Assembly: GCA_964342575.1 (NCBI GenBank)
Contig: CAYFGZ010000001.1
Coordinates: forward strand, 30,981-94,980
DNA from: GCA-002701455 sp964342575
Lineage (GTDB): Bacteria; Pseudomonadota; Alphaproteobacteria; Thalassobaculales; Thalassobaculaceae
Length of the DNA: 64,000 bases
Direction of reading: 5' to 3'
Position 1 is the stretch's first letter, and every line of letters begins with the position of its first letter. The translations under genes and the position numbers were made by a program. Shown here piece after piece: positions 26,128 through 33,963 of this stretch. The notes under the pieces were generated by a model. The model was not told the origin of the DNA and made no database searches. It saw nothing but the letters and a program-made list of their open reading frames with translations.

Positions 26128-28672
26128 TAACGATTCGATTCGGCACAATAACTACATTGCGAATGTCTTTATCCATTATCGATTTTTGCACGTTTTCGAG
26201 TTCAAACGCGAGCTTTTTTATCAGCTCCTCGGAAGAATCTCTGGGCAACTGGATTTCACCTCGCAGCTTGCCGTTAACTTGGACAGCAATCTTAACTAAA
26301 TCGTCAATAACAAGTGCTTCATCGTAATTTGGCCAAGGTTCTTCTCGAAGCAAAGTTACGTGGCCCAGTTGCTGCCATATCTCCTCGGCTATATGTGGAG
26401 TCATAGGCTCTATCATCCGCAACAGGGTTTCATAGCCTTTATACATGGCGGCGGCGGCGCTACGGTCCGAAGGAACGAAGTTAACTAAGCAGTTGGTTAG
26501 TTCTCTTAGTTGCGCAACAGCGCTATTGAAACGCCAGCGTTCAATGCTTTCGGTAACTGATTTTATAGTCTTGTGGATGGTTTTGGTGAGTTCAGTAGCT
26601 TGCGCCGACTCCTTATCGGGGGGATTATCGATGGGTAGATGGTTTTCCCTGAATTTTAAGATACTTCGCCATAGTTTATTTAGATACCGCCACGCTCCGT
26701 CGACACCCGCTTCTGTCCATTCAAGGTCCCTTTCTGGAGGGGAGTCTGAGAGCATGAAAAGCCTTGCTGTATCGGCGCCATAAGCTTCAATAATGGCTTC
26801 TGGGTCCACGACGTTTCGGCGAGACTTGCTCATTTTTTCAATGCGGCCGACCTCTACTCGTTCACCGGTTTCTAAGTTCACTAGCTTTCCCGAATCATCC
26901 TTTTTTACTTGCGACGGGAAAAGCCAACCTGACGAGTCACTATATGTTTCATGACAGACCATTCCTTGGGTCATTAGCCCGGCGAAAGGCTCGTCTATAT
27001 CTAGATAACCGCATTTGCGGAGGGCCCTTGTAAAAAACCGTGAGTACAAAAGATGCAACACAGCGTGCTCTACACCGCCAATGTATTGATCCACGGGGAG
27101 CCAATAACTGGCTGAGGCTGGATTAAAGGCCGTTGCTCCCTTGGGATCACAGAATCGGGCGAAATACCATGAGGATTCAAAAAAAGTGTCAAAAGTATCA
27201 GTTTCTCTCCGCGCCGCGCTGTTGCATTTGGGGCAAATAGTTTCCTTCCATGTCGGATGGTTTTCGAGAGGATTTCCCGTTTTCTCGAAGTCAACGTCCT
27301 CGGGAAGTGCTACTGGAAGTTGCCGGTCGGGAACCGGCACACATCCGCAATGCTCACAATGAATTATTGGAATGGGACAACCCCAGTAACGTTGTCTCGA
27401 AACCCCCCAGTCTCGAAGACGGTAGGTGATTCGTGGACCGCCGCGTCCTTCCTTAGAAAGGCGTTCTACCACCTGGCTTTTTGCTTCTTCAATTGTCAAA
27501 CCATCCAAAAAATGAGAGTTATATAATTTTCCACTCCCCACAAAAGCCTCTGAGTAAATTTTAAAGGAGGCAGGATCCTGATCGTCCGGTATTACCACTG
27601 GCTTTACAGGTAATGAGTATGACCGGGCAAAGTCTAGGTCCCTTTGATCATGAGCGGGGCACCCAAAGATAGCCCCCGTGCCGTATTCCATAAGCACAAA
27701 ATTTGCCACATAGAGTGGGAGTTTTAGGTCTTTTATAAATGGATGCATTACTCGTAAGCCCGAGTCATATCCTCTCTTCTCGGCCGTCTCTATATCTGCT
27801 TCGCTGGTACTTAATTTATTGCATTCAGCAATAAACTCAGCTAGCCCCTTGTCTTTTTTGGCCGTAGCGCTGGCTAAAGGGTGGTTTGCGGCGATAGCGC
27901 AAAAAGATGCTCCGAAAATAGTATCTGGTCGGGTAGTAAAGACTTCTAGACGATTTTCTTCTCCCACAATGTCGAAAAAAATCTGTGCACCTTCGGAGCG
28001 GCCGATCCAGTTGTGCTGCATCAATTGAACTCGAGCAGGCCAACGATCTAGTGAATTGATGGCTTGTAAAAGGTCTTCTCCATACTCAGTTATTTTAAGA
28101 AACCACTGGGATAGCAATCGCTTTTCGACGGTGGCACCGGATCGCCACCCTTTTCCGTCAATAACCTGCTCGTTTGCAAGCACGGTATTTTCTGCGGGAT
28201 CCCAATTAACCCAACTTTCCTTACGGTACGCTAATCCATTTTTAACGAAGTCGGTAAACATTTTCTGTTCGTGTTTGTAGTAATCCGGAGAACAGGTTGT
28301 AATCTCGCGGTTCCAATCGTAGGAGAGACCCATCCCCTGAAGTTGTTGGCGCATCGATTCTATATTCTCATAGGTCCATTTTGCTGGATGAACATCGCGT
28401 TCTAGTGCAGCATTTTCAGCTGGAAGCCCAAAAGCATCCCACCCCATAGGGTGAAGAACGTTAAACCCTCGGGCTTTTTTATATCTAGCAACCAGGTCCC
28501 CTAGCGTGTAATTGCGAACGTGCCCCATATGTATTCGGCCGGAGGGATAAGGGAACATTTCCAAAACATAGAACTTCGGAAGCTGTGGATTTTCGCTGAC
28601 GGAAAACGCCGATGTCTCGGCCCAAACGCGCTGCCATTTCTGTTCAGTTTCTCGAAAGTTATAACGCATCAT
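26114..28672 (-). CDS. leuS: Leucyl-tRNA synthetase
   Basis: 852 residues. A class I aminoacyl-tRNA synthetase that charges tRNA-Leu. The HIGH motif is PSGRIHMGHVRNY near residue 45; the KMSKS loop is EKMSKSRRN near residue 620; the inserted CP1 editing domain lies between, with FTTRPDTIFGA. Four Cys residues in CEHCGCVP and CPKCNSAAR form zinc-binding pairs. The C-terminal domain begins around VNGKLRGEIQLP. Two adjacent ATG codons leave the start ambiguous by one codon and neither has a good ribosome-binding site. Confidence 0.97.
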   Translation of the reverse strand: MMRYNFRETEQKWQRVWAETSAFSVSENPQLPKFYVLEMFPYPSGRIHMGHVRNYTLGDLVARYKKARGFNVLHPMGWDAFGLPAENAALERDVHPAKWTYENIESMRQQLQGMGLSYDWNREITTCSPDYYKHEQKMFTDFVKNGLAYRKESWVNWDPAENTVLANEQVIDGKGWRSGATVEKRLLSQWFLKITEYGEDLLQAINSLDRWPARVQLMQHNWIGRSEGAQIFFDIVGEENRLEVFTTRPDTIFGASFCAIAANHPLASATAKKDKGLAEFIAECNKLSTSEADIETAEKRGYDSGLRVMHPFIKDLKLPLYVANFVLMEYGTGAIFGCPAHDQRDLDFARSYSLPVKPVVIPDDQDPASFKIYSEAFVGSGKLYNSHFLDGLTIEEAKSQVVERLSKEGRGGPRITYRLRDWGVSRQRYWGCPIPIIHCEHCGCVPVPDRQLPVALPEDVDFEKTGNPLENHPTWKETICPKCNSAARRETDTFDTFFESSWYFARFCDPKGATAFNPASASYWLPVDQYIGGVEHAVLHLLYSRFFTRALRKCGYLDIDEPFAGLMTQGMVCHETYSDSSGWLFPSQVKKDDSGKLVNLETGERVEVGRIEKMSKSRRNVVDPEAIIEAYGADTARLFMLSDSPPERDLEWTEAGVDGAWRYLNKLWRSILKFRENHLPIDNPPDKESAQATELTKTIHKTIKSVTESIERWRFNSAVAQLRELTNCLVNFVPSDRSAAAAMYKGYETLLRMIEPMTPHIAEEIWQQLGHVTLLREEPWPNYDEALVIDDLVKIAVQVNGKLRGEIQLPRDSSEELIKKLAFELENVQKSIMDKDIRNVVIVPNRIVNVVA

Positions 28673-28731
28673 TCGGGTGACTATTCCTCTTGGTTGGCCG
28701 TCCTGGCGGTTTGGTTATAAGACGTTTGGCT

Positions 28732-29271
28732 CTATTTAACCTGAGGGGCAGAGCTTATTCGTAATTGTCTCGCACGAGTTAAAATAGAATCCTCCAATTC
28801 GCGATCCAGATCACTGCTTGTAGACGAATCAATCCAACTTTCGTTAGAGGCCCTGACCTGTTTGAATAGCTTGGCTCTGACGCCATCCGATCTCAATGCC
28901 TTGCCAAGTATGAATAAATTTATTTTGAATCGTTCGCCCTCGGATCCCGGGGGAGCATACCAATCTGTAATGATCACTCCACCGAAGGGGTCCGCCGAAA
29001 CAAGTGGCATAAAGGCGATGGTATCCAGCGCCGCCCGCCATAGGAAACTGTTTACTCCAATGCCTGCGCTACCCTCGTTGCGTTCTGATAATCCCCCATC
29101 ATTTTGAAACAACGTTATCCCATCAGATCCAAAGATGCTTTGGTGCTTTTCATAGGTAGGTATCCCCCCTGGCCCTGTTCGAGGGTAGCTGTACTCAATG
29201 TTAGAGCCCTCACACCCCAATAAGAAAACAATAAAACTACCTAATATTGAGAACCGCACAGTTCGTTTCAT
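28732..29271 (-). CDS. DUF3576 lipoprotein
   Basis: 179 residues from this start. A lipoprotein signal (VRFSILGSFIVFLLGC) puts the lipidated Cys near residue 20. The body has the DUF3576 core: GVNSFLWRAALDTIAFMPL, SADPFGGVIITDWYAPP and ERFKINLFILGKALRSDGV. The function is unknown. In alphaproteobacteria it often stands directly before leuS, lptE and holA, as here, which hints at outer-membrane biogenesis. The frame also opens at 29295; 29271 is chosen because it begins the signal peptide. Confidence 0.9.
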   Translation of the reverse strand: MKRTVRFSILGSFIVFLLGCEGSNIEYSYPRTGPGGIPTYEKHQSIFGSDGITLFQNDGGLSERNEGSAGIGVNSFLWRAALDTIAFMPLVSADPFGGVIITDWYAPPGSEGERFKINLFILGKALRSDGVRAKLFKQVRASNESWIDSSTSSDLDRELEDSILTRARQLRISSAPQVK

Positions 29272-29531
29272 GACCTCGGTTTCCATCCATTGCAATGCGT
29301 CGCTGAAATCTCTTTTAGCGTTTTGTTAATAAAGACACAATTCAATATGACACTTTGGTTTCCAAAAGTATTTAATTGCTGATAAAATCGCCTAGAAATT
29401 CGGGTCAACAATTTAAAATTAGAAGCATCGACTAGTGATCAAGATTTATAGACTATTTCTCGGATGCCTGTGGGTTGTGTGACATTTATGGTACACTGCA
29501 GTGTTTTTGCACCAGATACGGCGATCAGGGT

Positions 29532-29561
29532 TTGACGTGAAGCCTCGAAACACAGTATTTT
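29532..29561 (+). promoter_or_regulatory. Candidate porin promoter
   Basis: TTGACG (29532-29537) and TATTTT (29556-29561) are spaced by 18 bases, about 95 bases before the porin ATG. The arrangement fits a sigma-70-type promoter and would give a leader of roughly 90 bases that includes both hairpins. Confidence 0.5.
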
Positions 29562-29582
29562 CGCCTCAATTGGAGAGATTCT

Positions 29583-29599
29583 ATGGCGGTGATCGCCAT
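29583..29599 (+). repeat. Inverted repeat 1 in the porin leader
   Basis: ATGGCG, five spacer bases, then CGCCAT: a perfect 6-bp inverted repeat. It could be an operator at the promoter or an mRNA hairpin. Confidence 0.55.
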
Positions 29600-29622
29600 T
29601 ATTTGAACTCTCCAGATTAACC

Positions 29623-29637
29623 GGCCAGTTTATGGCC
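29623..29637 (+). repeat. Inverted repeat 2 just before the porin ribosome-binding site
   Basis: GGCCA, GTTTA, TGGCC: a perfect 5-bp stem ending five bases before the Shine-Dalgarno sequence. A leader hairpin here may stabilise the message or tune translation. Confidence 0.5.
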
Positions 29638-29656
29638 TTTTAGGGAGAAGATAAGT

Positions 29657-30790
29657 ATGAAGAAAATTCTTCTAGGTTCAACCGCAATCGTTGCCGCGGG
29701 CATGATTGCGTCTGCTCCAGCAAGTGCTGCGAGCAAAATCAAAATAGGTGTTGGCGGTTACATGGAGCAGTGGGTTGGTTACGTCAGTAACGACGATGGT
29801 ACCGACCAGGATTTCAGTGGCTTCGATGTAAAGTCTGACGCTGAAATTAACTTCAAAGGCAGTACAAAGCTCGATAATGGCTTGTCAGTTGGAGTTAATG
29901 TTCAGCTCGAAGCTAACCATAACGGTGGTGACCAAATTGACGAATCCTACATCATCCTGAAGGGTGGTTTCGGGGAAATCAATATTGGTTCCGAAAACTC
30001 GGCTCAGTATAAGATGCACTACGCGCCATCTGACTTTGGTATTGGCATGAACTCTGGTGACGAAAGTTCCTGGGTGGCCACTATCCAGGATGCTGATGGA
30101 GACAGTGTTAGCAAAGGCGGCATGTTCCGTGCACCAATGGGTTCTACCTATGTTGAAGTCACACGAGCGAACGACTCGGAGAAGATCACCTACTACACGC
30201 CACGTGTAGAAGGTTTTCAACTCGGTGTTTCGTACTCGCCTGACTCCAATCAGGATGCAAATGCTCAGCCAAACCGTGATGCGGTAAACTCTGACCTTGT
30301 AATGGTAGGAGCAAACTTCAAGCGAAACATGGGCGGCATGTCAATTGGAGTGTCAGCTGGCTACGGTACAGTAACCGATGCACCGGCAGCTCCTGGCAGT
30401 CTGGAACCATCAGCGATGAACTTTGGCGTCAAAATTGGCATGGGCGGAATGAGCGCAGGTGTCAGTATGGCTAGCTTTGAAGACCACGGTGCTCAGGATG
30501 GTACATCCATGAACGCTGGTGTAGCCTGGTCGTCTGGACCAATGGGTGTAAGTTTTGCTTATCTCCATGGTGAACGTGACGGTACGGGGACTACGGGTGC
30601 TGGTGATCTAGACGGTCAAGCCGAAGCTGATGTATTTCATCTATCAATGAAATATTCTCTCGGCGGCGGTGTAACGTGGGCTGGTACGCTAGGCCACGCG
30701 ACCTTTAGTTCTGACGATGTTGACATAGATAATACTGTCGATTCGGTCAGCGCTACTTATGTTGTTACGGGCATTAAGATCGGCTTCTAA
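29657..30790 (+). CDS. Outer-membrane porin
   Basis: 377 residues. The signal peptide (LLGSTAIVAAGMIASAPASA) is followed by a likely cleavage before Ala-Ser-Lys. The mature part alternates polar and aromatic residues in beta-strand fashion, with many Gly and Asp turns, and ends in Phe, the outer-membrane beta-barrel sorting residue. Segments YMEQWVGYVSNDDG and EINFKGSTKLDNGLSVGV resemble Rhodospirillales general porins (Gram-negative porin family). A structured leader, a likely strong promoter and a near-perfect terminator suggest high expression. Substrate range cannot be inferred. Confidence 0.92.
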   Translation: MKKILLGSTAIVAAGMIASAPASAASKIKIGVGGYMEQWVGYVSNDDGTDQDFSGFDVKSDAEINFKGSTKLDNGLSVGVNVQLEANHNGGDQIDESYIILKGGFGEINIGSENSAQYKMHYAPSDFGIGMNSGDESSWVATIQDADGDSVSKGGMFRAPMGSTYVEVTRANDSEKITYYTPRVEGFQLGVSYSPDSNQDANAQPNRDAVNSDLVMVGANFKRNMGGMSIGVSAGYGTVTDAPAAPGSLEPSAMNFGVKIGMGGMSAGVSMASFEDHGAQDGTSMNAGVAWSSGPMGVSFAYLHGERDGTGTTGAGDLDGQAEADVFHLSMKYSLGGGVTWAGTLGHATFSSDDVDIDNTVDSVSATYVVTGIKIGF

Positions 30791-30811
30791 TAACGTAAGA
30801 CACAAGTTAGG

Positions 30812-30841
30812 AAGAGGCTGCCTTTTGGCAGCCTCTTTTTT
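30812..30841 (+). terminator. Intrinsic terminator after the porin
   Basis: An 11-bp stem, AAGAGGCTGCC with TTTT loop and GGCAGCCTCTT, runs into a T tract. It starts about 20 bases after the porin stop and is the clearest factor-independent terminator in the window. Confidence 0.93.
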
Positions 30842-30856
30842 ATCTCAACTTCTTAT

Positions 30857-31684
30857 CTACGTTAAATAACCCAACATTTTCATTACACGACCGTGTTTCC
30901 CCGTGATTCGTTCGATCTGCTGACTCGATAATTGCTCTTTCCACGACCCCGATTTGCCTTGTCGGAAAAAACGGTCAGCATGGGGGGGGCGCTCGCTAAA
31001 GCCGGAAGCATTCTCTTGCTTAGCAAGTTCCGTGAATGATGAAAACTGGATCGCGCGAGACAGTCTTTCCTCTACGATTTGAGTTCCAAGGGCTCTGAGC
31101 ACCTTGGAAAACTCCTCTAGCGGGTTAGTAAGAAGGTCCTCGTAGCGGATAAGAAGACTGGGGAGCTGGTCATTTTGTAGCCAGGAAGTAACATGTTTTT
31201 CCCAGCTTCCGATAAAGGTGAGGACATTGTAGTTAACTTGTAACGTAGCATTTTGGTCACTTGCCATAAGGTTGATAGCATCGTCGAGGTTCAATCCCAA
31301 GTGCGCCGCATATGATGACGCCAGGTCGAGCGGGTTCCGGACCAAATATATGGCTCCTTTAGATACAAGTGGGTTTATGAGTTGATGGTCAGCCCAGATG
31401 GTATTCTGGCTGTGGGTTTTGACAAAATGATCATGAGGCTTAAAATTTGCGATTAGCTCCTGTGCACGTCCTCTAAGTTCTACAGTTTCTATGTCCGAAA
31501 GTTCCTCCACGGGCCTTCCTGCGGCTTCCTGAAAAAACCTGGGGCGCGTGTCACTGAGTGTGAAAGCTCGCAGGTCCTCGATCTGGAAGGGTTCCTTCGT
31601 GTTCATCACATAGTTGGCAAGGAAAGCACGCATCCAAGTGTTCCCGGACTTTGGAAAAGAGGCAATCCAAATGATCTTACCCAT
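30857..31684 (-). CDS. Sulfotransferase domain protein A
   Basis: 275 residues. The 5'-phosphosulfate-binding loop of PAPS-dependent sulfotransferases is intact as IASFPKSGNTW (residues 8-17). The 3'-phosphate-binding region follows as AIYLVRNPLDLASSYA, with the Arg and Ser of the motif, and the C-terminal RQGKSGSWKE resembles the last cofactor loop. The acceptor substrate is unknown. No signal peptide is visible, so it should be cytosolic. It is similar in layout to the gene at 33098 and reads divergently from the JmjC gene at 31880, suggesting a shared regulatory region. Confidence 0.9.
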   Translation of the reverse strand: MGKIIWIASFPKSGNTWMRAFLANYVMNTKEPFQIEDLRAFTLSDTRPRFFQEAAGRPVEELSDIETVELRGRAQELIANFKPHDHFVKTHSQNTIWADHQLINPLVSKGAIYLVRNPLDLASSYAAHLGLNLDDAINLMASDQNATLQVNYNVLTFIGSWEKHVTSWLQNDQLPSLLIRYEDLLTNPLEEFSKVLRALGTQIVEERLSRAIQFSSFTELAKQENASGFSERPPHADRFFRQGKSGSWKEQLSSQQIERITGKHGRVMKMLGYLT

Positions 31685-31879
31685 GCCGCCGACCGCCCTT
31701 TATATTATCTTGGCCGAGTAATTTGTTAGGTAAAAGCAGCCTTCTTTTCCTCCCAAGAAAATATAGTACAATGGTGCTACTTGTGAAAGTTTTTCTGAAC
31801 AACTGCAATTGCCTAAATAATACAGAATGCAGTATGACTTAAATTACCCCAAACACGTAAGTTTTTTTGGAGCGGCACA

Positions 31880-33076
31880 TTGGAAAGTTTTAATTATAAT
31901 GATTTGTTCAAGAAACTTGATCGAAGAGAATTCCTCGACAACTATCACGACAAAAAACCCTATTTTGAGCAGGGGGCTATCAAGGATGTCGGCGCGATTT
32001 TCTCCTGGGCGGATCTCAATGACCTATTTAATAGGCCAAAGCTCTGGACAGGGGATATGATAGAATTAGGAATAGAGGGGAATTTGGTGCCACCAGCTCA
32101 ATATTGTAAATATGGAATGAGTCGAGTGGGCGACCAGGTTCTTCGGCCAGACGGTCAGCGAATCAATCATTTCTTGCGTCAGGGTGCTACGTTGGTTCTG
32201 GATTACTTAGAGGGTATTCACCCCGGCGTTCGAGGGGTGGCGAACTGTATAGAACGGTTAACCGGGACTGTCACATCCTCGAATGCGTATTGCTCTTGGC
32301 AAGGCGTGAAAGGCTATGCGTCTCATTTCGATACGATGTGTGTTTTCGCAATTCAGATAGAGGGGGAAAAGACCTGGAATCTCTATAAGGGCCGAGTGAA
32401 CGAGCCTATGGAAATTCCCGGCTCTAGCCCCTCTGAGTTTTCCATAGAACAACATAATTCCCAGAAAGGACCACTTGACCAACAAATATTGATGAAACCA
32501 GGTGACATCCTCTATCTCCCTAGAGGGTTATATCATGACGCACTGGCAACGGACACGGCTTCTCTTCACTTGTCCTTTGGTGCGACATATCTTGCCGGGT
32601 TTACAGCCGTTAGTATGCTGGTGCAGGAAATGCAACGAGAGGAATTTTTTCGTAAGCGGCTGCCCCATTTCGACGACCAAGCCGAGCTCTCAAAATATCT
32701 GACAGAAGTTGGCAGCGCTGCAGCCAAACGCATGGCCGATCCGGCGTACCATGAACGGGTAGCGAATCATATGAGGCAGAATTTAGGAGATAAGGTTTCT
32801 GGGCAGCGGCTCCCAATTCGAGACGCAGACCGATGTTATATGACGACGCGACATGAGCCTAAGCTGATTAGAAGGGGACAAAAGTACAATCTAGTACATC
32901 AAGGAGTGGCAATGGAAATATTGCAAGAAAACGTTACTGTCGTTAAGGATATACTCAGCAGGGAAGTGTTCTGGCTGTCGGAAATAACGAATCTAGAATC
33001 TGGGCTAGACAAAGGTTTGAACCAGCTATTGAAGGATTTAGTTAATCACAAGATTATTTGGCGATTAGCTGGCTAA
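31880..33076 (+). CDS. JmjC/cupin-type 2-oxoglutarate oxygenase (ROX-like)
   Basis: 398 residues from a TTG start, supported by GGAG seven bases upstream. The JmjC core has the iron ligands His149-x-Asp151 (GYASHFDTMCVFAIQIEGEK) and His219 (GDILYLPRGLYHDA), as in the ribosomal oxygenases YcfD, MINA53 and NO66. Lys164 could bind 2-oxoglutarate. The C-terminal half fits the dimerisation and winged-helix region of that group. The target could be a ribosomal protein, but its setting between sulfotransferases suggests another substrate. The first ATG in the frame is too far downstream to be a better start. Confidence 0.85.
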   Translation: MESFNYNDLFKKLDRREFLDNYHDKKPYFEQGAIKDVGAIFSWADLNDLFNRPKLWTGDMIELGIEGNLVPPAQYCKYGMSRVGDQVLRPDGQRINHFLRQGATLVLDYLEGIHPGVRGVANCIERLTGTVTSSNAYCSWQGVKGYASHFDTMCVFAIQIEGEKTWNLYKGRVNEPMEIPGSSPSEFSIEQHNSQKGPLDQQILMKPGDILYLPRGLYHDALATDTASLHLSFGATYLAGFTAVSMLVQEMQREEFFRKRLPHFDDQAELSKYLTEVGSAAAKRMADPAYHERVANHMRQNLGDKVSGQRLPIRDADRCYMTTRHEPKLIRRGQKYNLVHQGVAMEILQENVTVVKDILSREVFWLSEITNLESGLDKGLNQLLKDLVNHKIIWRLAG

Positions 33077-33097
33077 TCTCGAAAATGGAGATAGATT

Positions 33098-33943
33098 GTG
33101 AGCGGCATTATTTGGTTAGCCTCCTATCCTAAGTCGGGAAATACTTGGCTTAGGATTTTCATTGAAAATTTGTTTCGGAATACCCATGTTCCAGCGAATA
33201 TTAACGAATTAGGGGTTGTAAAATATACAGATAATTCGTACTCGCTGTATGAAAAAGTAGTAGGGCACTCAATAATAGGTCAGGAAGATCACCAGCTGCA
33301 TGGATACAGAAAAGCGGTGCAGGATTACCTAGGTAGCCAAACGCAAACCATTTTTGTTAAGACACATAACGCCTTACTGGTACATGAGGGTTCTCCCCTT
33401 ATCCATATGGAAAATACCGTGGGAGCTGTGTACCTTCTTCGGAATCCCTTCGATATGGTAGTTTCATTTGCACATCACTATCGAATAACATACGACGAAG
33501 CTATCCAAGCGATAGCATCCCCCTATCACCGTATAAACACCACACAGCAGGGTCTTTTTCAGATTCTAGGAGGTTGGACCAATCATTATAACAGCTGGTT
33601 TGGGGTCGAAAATTTTAACCCACTTTTTATTCGGTATGAGGATATGATCCGAAATCCAGTGAAAACTTTTGGGAAGTTTATGAAGTTTTTGGGATTACCA
33701 AAAAACCCGCAGCGGCTAAAACGGGCGATTTCTAACAGCTCATTCGAGGAGGTTTCCGACCAAGAGGCGAGAAATGGATTTGGAGAACGTTCCCGGCCAG
33801 ACCAAACGTTTTTTAGGACAGGAAGAGTTGGGGCCTACAAAAAGGTTCTGTCTGAAACGCAAATTAGTCGAATCATTGAAACCCAGTCTGATTTGCTCCT
33901 TGAAAAAGGTTATATATGTAAAGACGGAAAACCAAAGGTGTAA
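33098..33943 (+). CDS. Sulfotransferase domain protein B
   Basis: 281 residues from a GTG start with GGAG seven bases upstream. The PAPS loop is LASYPKSGNTW (residues 8-17); VYLLRNPFDMVVSFAHHY gives the 3'-phosphate motif and RTGRVGAYKK the late loop, where the usual Trp is replaced by Tyr. It is a clear relative of the sulfotransferase at 30857. It begins 21 bases after the JmjC gene and is followed 20 bases later by the TPR-sulfotransferase, so the three are probably one transcript. The acceptor is unknown. Confidence 0.9.
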   Translation: MSGIIWLASYPKSGNTWLRIFIENLFRNTHVPANINELGVVKYTDNSYSLYEKVVGHSIIGQEDHQLHGYRKAVQDYLGSQTQTIFVKTHNALLVHEGSPLIHMENTVGAVYLLRNPFDMVVSFAHHYRITYDEAIQAIASPYHRINTTQQGLFQILGGWTNHYNSWFGVENFNPLFIRYEDMIRNPVKTFGKFMKFLGLPKNPQRLKRAISNSSFEEVSDQEARNGFGERSRPDQTFFRTGRVGAYKKVLSETQISRIIETQSDLLLEKGYICKDGKPKV

Positions 33944-33963
33944 AAAAATGTATTACAAAAACA

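Larger units (their letters stand above)
29296..29656. promoter_or_regulatory. Porin upstream region (361 bases, no gene)
   Basis: This gap between the divergent DUF3576 and porin genes holds no convincing ORF. It contains a candidate promoter (29532-29561), two perfect short inverted repeats in the presumed porin leader (29583-29599 and 29623-29637) and the porin ribosome-binding site AGGGAG near 29642. The left 200 bases are AT-rich and otherwise featureless to the eye. Confidence 0.6.
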
